Shown here: positions 1-5,051 of the stretch, one piece after another | Position numbering within the stretch: position 1 is the stretch's first letter | Layout of the letters: the number at the start of each line of letters is the position of its first letter | From: Terriglobus sp. | GTDB taxonomy: Bacteria; Acidobacteriota; Terriglobia; Terriglobales; Acidobacteriaceae | Length of the DNA: 5,051 nt | NCBI GenBank assembly: GCA_023265355.1 | Contig: JAHFTZ010000217.1 | Span: forward strand, 1-5,051 | Reading direction: 5' to 3' | Translations under genes and position numbers: made by a program | Notes under the pieces: model-generated | What the model was told of the DNA's origin: nothing | What the model saw: the letters and a program-made list of their open reading frames with translations, nothing else | Database searches by the model: none

Positions 1-934
1 GTGACTTCTGTTTCGTGAAACGTGATCGACGCAGGATCCACGCCGCAGAGAGCAGGGCAACCGCAAAAACAGCCAGCGCAACCAGAGAGGCTTGGCGAAG
101 GACCGCAATGTGCGAATCTTCGCCCCTCTGTGCGAAGAGGAAGTTGTCCCAGGGCCGCATGCCTTCGAGGACGGCCATGTGAATCTGCACGTAACGTCGT
201 TCGTAGGCAGCGGGGACGATGTAGAAGGCCGCCAGAGCGAGTCCCAGGGCGGTACCAGCGCTGCTTTGCAGAACGAGTGACCCTAGAGATCGAATGCCGT
301 CTTTTCTTTCAAAGAAGAGGCGCAGAAGAACGATGAGCGCCAGAGAGTAGCAGCCGACGACAGCGGCTGGAGCATTCGTGAGCCACAGCAGAGCAATCGC
401 GACGCCGAGGGGAACGATGCGGATGCGGGGCCGGAGCGCTTCGGAGAGGAGCAGGGGCATCCACGCAGCGGCAAGAAGTTCCGCGAAGGCAGCGCGTTCA
501 TAGGCGACGAAGAGCATGTACGGATTCGCCAGGTAGACGCAGGCAGCGATGAGGGCGGCGTTGGAGCTTGTATATGCGCGCGCGAGGCGATAGAGGGTGA
601 GACCGCTGAGGGCCAGGGCGATCCATGTAAAGACGATGGGAACGACGCTCCACGGAAGCAATGAGCCGAGTGCCGCGCCGAGCATCCACGTGAGCGGAGG
701 GTAGAAGAGGAAGCGCGGTTCGCCTGCGTTCCAAGCGGCGGCGAAGTCCCATCGAGGTAAGAGGACGCCCTGGGTCCATTGGTGCTGCGCCTCCATCCAG
801 TTGCCGAGGTGGAAGGGGAAGTCATGACCGCAGGAGGCTCCGCCGAGGATGAGAGGGAGCACCGCCAGCAACGCCGCGAGCGGCAGAAGCAGGCGGTGCT
901 CCCTCTCATCCGTTATGGCGGAGAGCGGCTTCAT
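1..934 (-). CDS. Polytopic membrane protein, PTPS-related / GT-C-like family (partial, C-terminus outside window)
   Basis: The minus strand is open from an ATG at 934 to the window edge, giving 311 codons with no stop. The gene therefore continues beyond base 1. The protein is strongly hydrophobic, with likely membrane segments near residues 15-31, 79-92, 96-115, 125-143, 150-165, 173-187, 190-207, 225-241 and 283-302. After the first segment comes a loop with GHDFPFHLGNW (36-46), then GEPRFLFYPPLTW (71-83), ERAAFAELLA (146-155) and LTNAPAAVVG (186-194). I recognise this arrangement from acidobacterial membrane proteins assigned to the PTPS-related membrane domain. The acidic, His-containing first loop resembles the catalytic loop of GT-C glycosyltransferases. 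A sugar or lipid-linked transfer role is inference; no substrate can be named. The start overlaps the acylase stop (ATGA) and has no Shine-Dalgarno of its own, which suggests translational coupling. The coding call is firm; the family call is moderate. Confidence 0.85.
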   Translation of the reverse strand, partial: MKPLSAITDEREHRLLLPLAALLAVLPLILGGASCGHDFPFHLGNWMEAQHQWTQGVLLPRWDFAAAWNAGEPRFLFYPPLTWMLGAALGSLLPWSVVPIVFTWIALALSGLTLYRLARAYTSSNAALIAACVYLANPYMLFVAYERAAFAELLAAAWMPLLLSEALRPRIRIVPLGVAIALLWLTNAPAAVVGCYSLALIVLLRLFFERKDGIRSLGSLVLQSSAGTALGLALAAFYIVPAAYERRYVQIHMAVLEGMRPWDNFLFAQRGEDSHIAVLRQASLVALAVFAVALLSAAWILRRSRFTKQKS

Positions 935-3444
935 TTGGGAGTGAGTGTGAGCAGGTGGGAGCCTGCGCCATTTGAGGAGAAGGGCAGCGGTAAAGGACGG
1001 CCGCTGTACCAGGAAGGAAACTGGTCCATGTACCAGGGGCTTGCGGGGTTGCCGGACTGGCCATACGGAATCACCATCGTGGCGTGTTCCGGATCGTAGG
1101 GATCGACCGTGAAGCGCTGCGAGGGACCATGGTCGGTGGTGACGGAACGCACTGCTGAGATGTCTCCCGCGAGCGGGAGTGATGGTGCTCCCGTGTTACG
1201 GCCTACGATAGGTCGCATCCATGCACTCTTGCCGAAGATGGGATGATTTTCTGCGAGACGGTTCTGATCGCCCCAGTGCCACTTCTCCAGATTTGAGGGA
1301 GCACTGGCCTGGTTGAGGCCCTTATCGAGTGCGGAGGCAAGAAGCTCGTTCCAGTCGGATTTGTTTGCGGGAAGCCACTGTGCTGGGGTTCGCGCGATCA
1401 GCTCTTCCAGCACGAAGCTTTTTTCTCCCCAGGTGTAGAGCTTGGCGGCGTCTCCGAGATGAGGTTCGAGGAGCATGGGCCAGAGAGCGTCTTTCGTAGC
1501 GGCCACGATGGCCGGTGCGGGAGACTCGATGGTGACGTTTCCGTCCCAGGAGCGCAGAAGATCCGCCGCCTGGCGAAGACGCTTTGAGGGCGCTTTCGAG
1601 TGATCGATCGCGTAGGCCAGTCGATGCGCGATGGTCTGGTCGAGCGCGGAGAAGGTATCGTTCTGCAGGGCGGACATGTCGTCGAGGGTCATCTTCTGCT
1701 TCGACGCAAGCACCTTCCAGATACGTTCGTTGCGGTAGGGTATGCCCCAGTCCAGAGAGATCGCGAAGGGATAGTTTTCGTCGGTGATGCGCGAGTTGGC
1801 AGTGGCGAGGATGCCTCCCGGAGGGTCGAAGACCTGGGGAAGCATATCGAAGGGAATGTAGCCGCTCCACTCGTAGGTGCCGGAGGCAACGGGAACGGGC
1901 GACAGGCCGCTGGCGTGGGTGGCTTCACCGCGCAGAGGGATCTTGCCGAGGAGGTGGTATCCGATGTGGCCTTGGTCGTCCGCATAGACAACGCTCTGAG
2001 ACGGCGCGCCAAAGTTGCGGAAGGCATCGAGAAACTCAGACCAGTTCTGCGCGGAGTTCACGAGCGCAAACGGAGAACGGACGACCGTTGGATCGTAGAC
2101 GTTCCAGCGCAGAGAGATCTGGCGCGTCTCCTTGGGATAGAGCGGCGAGAGGATGGGCGTGGAGACGTTGCCGTGCCGTGTGAGCGTGATGTCGAGATCG
2201 ACGTTGCTACCGTGAGCGACCTGGATGAGTTCATGAGCGTGTTCCAGCGGGAGCCATGTGCCGTCGGGCGTCTTATAGCGGTCGTGGTCCACGGTTTCGA
2301 CGTAGAGGTCCTGCACGTCCGCTCCGCTGTTGGTGAAGCCCCAGGCGATGTGCTGGTTGTGGCCGACGATGATGAAGGGGACACCGGGAAGGGAAACCCC
2401 TGTGGCGTGGAAGTTCGGAGCTTCGAGATCGGCCTCGTACCAGATGCCGGGGATGCCGAGTGCGAGGTGCATATCGTTTGCGAGCAAGGGATGACCGGAG
2501 GCGGTGTGCGCACCGGCGACAACCCAGTTGTTGGAACCGGCGGTGCAGTCTTCGCAACGGTAGCGGGAGACGAAGGGCGCGAGGATGGATTCGACCTCAG
2601 CCAGCTCGTGTGTGTGCTCGGGGCTGCGCAGCGACGAGATCTGTGAGGCGTCGAGGGGGATCTCTACGAAATCCTTGGGGAGGGTGAGATCGGGCCTTCC
2701 CTCGGCTGGTGGATGATCGCGCCACGACCCTACGGGATAGAGATCGGCCTGCAGTTCGGGCGAGAGCCGGGCCATGACGGCTTCGCGGTTCAGCTTGTCG
2801 GGAAAGCGTGTGCTGAGGTCCTGTGCCATGACGAGGGCGATCAGCAGGGAGTCGCGTGCTGTCCACGGGGCAGGCTTGTAGCCAAGGACGCGGAACTCGA
2901 CGGGGAGGTTCCCTGCCTGCGATTCGATGAGCGCGTTGACGCCGCGCGCGTACGTGTCCAGCCAGTGATGCTCGGCTGGATCGAGGTTGGCGACGGCGCG
3001 ATCTGCGGCGGCACGGATCTGGAGGTAACGCTGCAGACGGTCATGCGGGATGAGGGCGCTACCGAAGATCTCCGCGAGTTCGCCTGCGCCGTGGCGGCGG
3101 AGAACATCCATCTGCCAGAGGCGGTCCTGCGCGGCGGTAAAACCCTGCGCGAAGATGAGGTCGTCCATCGTGGACGCCGTGATGTGCGGGATGCCGTGCT
3201 CATTCCGTTCGACGCGTACGGAGGCGCTGAGACCTCTGACCGGGAGGGAGCCTTCCACCACCGGGAGCGACGCGTGTAGCGCGTGGGAGAACCACAGACG
3301 CGCCCCGAAGACGCAGGCGGCGACCAAAAGAATCAGACCAACGAGGACAAAAACAATGCGGCGGAGCAGCGACGCCGTGCGCGAAAACGGACGCGAAGGC
3401 GGTTGCCAAGGAGGAACGGATGAGGTTGGAGTGGAGGTACTCAT
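931..3444 (-). CDS. Penicillin acylase family protein (peptidase S45, Ntn-hydrolase), membrane-anchored
   Basis: This 837-residue protein is intact. Family members hydrolyse amide bonds, such as acyl side chains of beta-lactams or N-acyl-homoserine lactones, after self-cleavage into alpha and beta chains. A Pro/Ser/Thr-rich N-terminus (1-28) is followed by one membrane segment (about 30-47), placing the enzyme outside the inner membrane. The alpha-chain region has the family pattern NEHGIPHI (81-88) and FAQGFTAAQDRLWQMD (98-113). Self-cleavage is expected at Gly303-Ser304, in GSNNWVVAG. Taking Ser304 as beta1, His326 falls at beta23, as in AHL and cephalosporin acylases; Escherichia coli penicillin G acylase has Gln there. 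Asp376 and Asp379 match its calcium ligands beta73 and beta76. Asn550 in LATANSRI is the likely oxyanion-hole Asn. A family-typical YGQSGNPASPWY (794-805) lies near the C-terminus. The beta chain would be 534 residues, a usual size. A TAG stop at 3457-3459 excludes an earlier in-frame start. The natural substrate is unknown. Confidence 0.95.
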   Translation of the reverse strand: MSTSTPTSSVPPWQPPSRPFSRTASLLRRIVFVLVGLILLVAACVFGARLWFSHALHASLPVVEGSLPVRGLSASVRVERNEHGIPHITASTMDDLIFAQGFTAAQDRLWQMDVLRRHGAGELAEIFGSALIPHDRLQRYLQIRAAADRAVANLDPAEHHWLDTYARGVNALIESQAGNLPVEFRVLGYKPAPWTARDSLLIALVMAQDLSTRFPDKLNREAVMARLSPELQADLYPVGSWRDHPPAEGRPDLTLPKDFVEIPLDASQISSLRSPEHTHELAEVESILAPFVSRYRCEDCTAGSNNWVVAGAHTASGHPLLANDMHLALGIPGIWYEADLEAPNFHATGVSLPGVPFIIVGHNQHIAWGFTNSGADVQDLYVETVDHDRYKTPDGTWLPLEHAHELIQVAHGSNVDLDITLTRHGNVSTPILSPLYPKETRQISLRWNVYDPTVVRSPFALVNSAQNWSEFLDAFRNFGAPSQSVVYADDQGHIGYHLLGKIPLRGEATHASGLSPVPVASGTYEWSGYIPFDMLPQVFDPPGGILATANSRITDENYPFAISLDWGIPYRNERIWKVLASKQKMTLDDMSALQNDTFSALDQTIAHRLAYAIDHSKAPSKRLRQAADLLRSWDGNVTIESPAPAIVAATKDALWPMLLEPHLGDAAKLYTWGEKSFVLEELIARTPAQWLPANKSDWNELLASALDKGLNQASAPSNLEKWHWGDQNRLAENHPIFGKSAWMRPIVGRNTGAPSLPLAGDISAVRSVTTDHGPSQRFTVDPYDPEHATMVIPYGQSGNPASPWYMDQFPSWYSGRPLPLPFSSNGAGSHLLTLTPK

Positions 3445-3560
3445 TGCAGAGTAAGTCTAGCGTACTGCTTAGGCAGAACACGCTTTTTTGCCAGCGCCCC
3501 AGGCTGCCAGTTGCGTCGTCTCCGAAGAGCGTCATGGCTTGGCTTAGGGGTGTGCAACAG

Positions 3561-3580
3561 TGTACATAGACCTATACACA
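3561..3580. promoter_or_regulatory. Candidate operator: 20-bp imperfect palindrome
   Basis: The bases read TGTacATAGacCTATacACA (lower case marks unpaired positions and the two-base centre). The 9-bp arms pair at 7 of 9 positions. The site lies 44 bp upstream of the antiporter ATG and about 116 bp upstream of the acylase ATG. Its right arm contains TATACA (3573-3578), a possible -10 hexamer for the antiporter. The size and symmetry suit a dimeric repressor of a helix-turn-helix family, but no regulator gene is visible and the family cannot be named. Confidence 0.4.
3573..3578 (+). promoter_or_regulatory. Possible -10 element for the antiporter gene
   Basis: TATACA matches the sigma-70 -10 consensus at four of six positions, including the leading TA. 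No good -35 hexamer lies 16-18 bp upstream: the bases around 3549-3556 read GGTGTGCA. Transcription would begin near 3585 and leave a leader of about 40 bases that contains the Shine-Dalgarno. This is a weak call from position and composition only. Confidence 0.25.
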
Positions 3581-3608
3581 AAGATTCGTTGGAAGATAGA
3601 CCCGGGAT

Positions 3609-3616
3609 AAGGGGGG
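3609..3616 (+). promoter_or_regulatory. Shine-Dalgarno for the antiporter; decides the start codon
   Basis: AAGGGGGG is a purine-rich ribosome-binding site about 8-9 bases before ATG 3625. An in-frame GTG at 3616-3618 could be read as a start three codons earlier. It touches the Shine-Dalgarno directly and leaves no spacer, so ATG 3625 is preferred. Confidence 0.7.
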
Positions 3617-3624
3617 TGAGTGCC

Positions 3625-5051
3625 ATGGCGGAAGGGTTTCATGTGGAGTCGGTGCAGGGTTTGCTGCTAGGGCTCCTGGCCATGATGGTGATCATCGCCG
3701 GCTTTGCGCGCAGACTGAACGTGTCGTACACGATCGTGCTCGTGATCGCGGGCCTGGTGGTCAGTTTTATTCCGGGTGTGCCGCGTTTCCCGCTGGCTCC
3801 CGACGTTGTGTTTCTCGTTTTTCTTCCACCGTTGCTGTTCGCTGCCGCGTGGCAGACTTCGTGGCGTGAGTTTCGCCAGAATATTGCTTCGATTTCGATG
3901 CTGGCGATCGGGCTGGTAGCGTTCACCGTTTGGGTGGTTGCGGAGACGGCTGACCGGTTTATCCCGGAGCTGGATTGGAAGGCCGGCTTTCTGCTTGGAG
4001 CGATTGTCTCTCCTACAGACGCGGTGGCGGCGACGTCGATCGCACGGCGGCTCGGCTTGCCTCGACGCATTGTGGACATTCTGGAGGGCGAGAGCCTGGT
4101 TAATGACGCCACGGGCCTGCTCGCCCTCGAGTTTGGTATAGATATGTTGCTGCGCGGGCAGCCGCCCACGGTCACGCAGGGCATTCTCCGTCTGCTTTGG
4201 CTCCTGGGCGGTGGCGTGCTCGTGGGTTTAGTAATTGCGGTGGTGGTGTCGTGGTTCGAGCGCTGGGTGGACGATGGTCCCGTTGAGATCGCCATCTCCG
4301 TGATTGTGCCGTATGCCGCTTATCTGGCAGGGGAGTCGGTCAGGGCTTCGGGCGTGATTGCGGTAGTCGCCTGCGGTCTCTACATGGCGCGCAAGAGCAC
4401 GGAGTATTTTTCTCCCGATACTCGCCTGCAAGTGGTCTCCGTATGGAGCGCACTGACCTTCCTGCTGAATGGCCTCGTGTTTCTGCTCATCGGTCTGCAG
4501 CTTCCTTATGTGATGGCGGGTATTCGCGGATACAGCCATCTTGCACTGGTGGGCTATGGTGCGGCGTTCTCTGCGATTCTGATCGCGGCACGGATGGTCT
4601 GGGTCTTTCCCGGGGCCTGGTTTTCGAGGAAGATCCTTCCCAAGCTGCTGAATCGGGAGGGTGAGGCACCCCCTGCGGCGCAGGTCTTCGTCATAGGCTG
4701 GACGGGAATGCGTGGTGTGGTGGCGCTGGCCGCGGCCAGTTCTTTACCGTATGTCATGGGAGATGGACAGCCCTTCGCCGCGCGCAACCTGATCGTCTTT
4801 CTAACGTTCGCCGTCATCCTTGTAACGCTGGTAGTCCAGGGACTTACGCTGCCTCCACTCATCAAGGCGCTGGGGTTGAGCGACCAGGGTGTGGATTGCG
4901 AGGAGGGGGATGCGCGCCGCATTGTGCTGCGGGCCGCAATCGCCTATCTTCACCAGCCGCACTCCGACAAGGGGGAGCAGATGCAGCATGCCTACGAAGA
5001 CCTGTTGCATCAGTATGAACACCGGTTGGAGGCGCTGAATGAATGTGGCGA
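3625..5051 (+). CDS. Na+/H+ antiporter, CPA1/NhaP family (partial, C-terminus outside window)
   Basis: The frame is open for 475 codons from ATG 3625 to the right edge, with no stop. The protein is expected to exchange cytosolic Na+ (possibly K+) for external H+ across the inner membrane, serving pH and salt homeostasis. About 12-13 membrane segments lie between residues 9 and 412. Diagnostic CPA1 motifs are visible: SPTDAVAATS (129-138), with Thr131-Asp132 of the crossed unwound helix; EGESLVNDATGLLAL (154-168), with the Asn160-Asp161 pair of the ion site; and GWTGMRGVVALAAA (358-371), with the conserved Arg363. The ND pair is typical of the electroneutral CPA1 branch, unlike the DD pair of electrogenic CPA2 exchangers. 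After about residue 418 a hydrophilic tail begins (DARRIVLRAAIAYLHQPH and onward), as in bacterial members of about 520-550 residues, so roughly 50-75 residues are probably missing. The gene diverges from the acylase unit, and nothing links the two functionally. The ion preference cannot be read from sequence. Confidence 0.95.
   Translation, partial: MAEGFHVESVQGLLLGLLAMMVIIAGFARRLNVSYTIVLVIAGLVVSFIPGVPRFPLAPDVVFLVFLPPLLFAAAWQTSWREFRQNIASISMLAIGLVAFTVWVVAETADRFIPELDWKAGFLLGAIVSPTDAVAATSIARRLGLPRRIVDILEGESLVNDATGLLALEFGIDMLLRGQPPTVTQGILRLLWLLGGGVLVGLVIAVVVSWFERWVDDGPVEIAISVIVPYAAYLAGESVRASGVIAVVACGLYMARKSTEYFSPDTRLQVVSVWSALTFLLNGLVFLLIGLQLPYVMAGIRGYSHLALVGYGAAFSAILIAARMVWVFPGAWFSRKILPKLLNREGEAPPAAQVFVIGWTGMRGVVALAAASSLPYVMGDGQPFAARNLIVFLTFAVILVTLVVQGLTLPPLIKALGLSDQGVDCEEGDARRIVLRAAIAYLHQPHSDKGEQMQHAYEDLLHQYEHRLEALNECG

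Larger units (their letters stand above)
3445..3624. other. Divergent intergenic region between acylase and antiporter genes
   Basis: These 180 bp separate two divergently transcribed genes and must hold both promoters. The antiporter side has a clear Shine-Dalgarno, a 20-bp imperfect palindrome and a TATACA hexamer, all described separately. The acylase side has no Shine-Dalgarno in the 15 bases before its ATG and no convincing promoter boxes. A T6 run at 3484-3489 has no hairpin before it. Minus-strand reading frames across the region look like noise and encode nothing I recognise. Confidence 0.8.

Noticed and set aside
283..909. 208-codon minus-strand frame rich in Arg and Ser
   Set aside because: It is a different frame of the same strand as the edge-truncated membrane gene, whose frame starts at the ATGA overlap and gives a coherent membrane protein.
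779..1099. 106-codon plus-strand frame across the acylase/membrane-protein junction
   Set aside because: Both underlying minus-strand genes are well supported, and the product shows no domain.
1600..2646. 348-codon plus-strand reading frame antisense to the acylase
   Set aside because: It lies wholly inside the well-supported acylase gene, is rich in Gly, Val, Arg and Asp as expected from mirrored GC-rich codons, and shows no recognisable domain.
2713..3279. 188-codon plus-strand reading frame antisense to the acylase N-terminal half
   Set aside because: It is another GC-driven shadow without domain, membrane segment or convincing ribosome-binding site.
3450..3466. Weak dyad AGTAAGTCTAGCGTACT just upstream of the acylase ATG
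   Set aside because: Only the outer four bases plus one inner pair match, which is within chance expectation.
3484..3489. T6 run as a possible intrinsic terminator
   Set aside because: No GC-rich hairpin precedes it on either strand, and neither flanking gene ends there.
3491..3510. Possible hairpin in CCAGCGCCCCAGGCTGCCAG
   Set aside because: Only a 4-bp CAGC/GCTG stem forms, too short to support a regulatory or terminator call.
3639..4295. 218-codon minus-strand frame antisense to the antiporter
   Set aside because: It is low-complexity Ser/Thr/Arg sequence, and the opposite strand encodes clear CPA1 motifs.

Overview
The window holds three protein-coding genes, a 180-bp divergent intergenic region, and no RNA gene, mobile element or CRISPR array that I can support. 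It is GC-rich. The proteins read like those of an acidobacterium (Granulicella, Terriglobus or Edaphobacter type). That placement rests on remembered protein style only, with no search behind it, so it is tentative.

The left two thirds (1-3444) is a minus-strand unit of two genes. The upstream gene (931-3444) is an intact 837-residue penicillin acylase family (peptidase S45, Ntn-hydrolase) protein with one N-terminal membrane segment. Its Ser nucleophile is at 304, and the His and Asp residues expected from the family lie at the expected spacing. Its stop overlaps the start of the second gene as ATGA (931-934). The second gene runs off the left edge with 311 codons visible. It encodes a polytopic membrane protein resembling the PTPS-related (6-pyruvoyl-tetrahydropterin synthase related) membrane family, which has a glycosyltransferase-C-like layout. 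The overlap suggests that the two proteins are made together, but no shared pathway can be read from sequence.

The right third (3625-5051) is a divergent plus-strand gene for a CPA1/NhaP-type Na+/H+ antiporter. It is cut by the right edge after 475 codons, just after its cytosolic tail begins.

The intergenic region (3445-3624) carries a strong Shine-Dalgarno sequence for the antiporter and a 20-bp imperfect palindrome at 3561-3580 that overlaps a possible -10 hexamer. The acylase start has no visible Shine-Dalgarno. I saw no clear new system. The points most worth checking are the palindrome, a CxxC motif directly before the acylase self-cleavage site, and the coupled acylase/membrane-protein pair.
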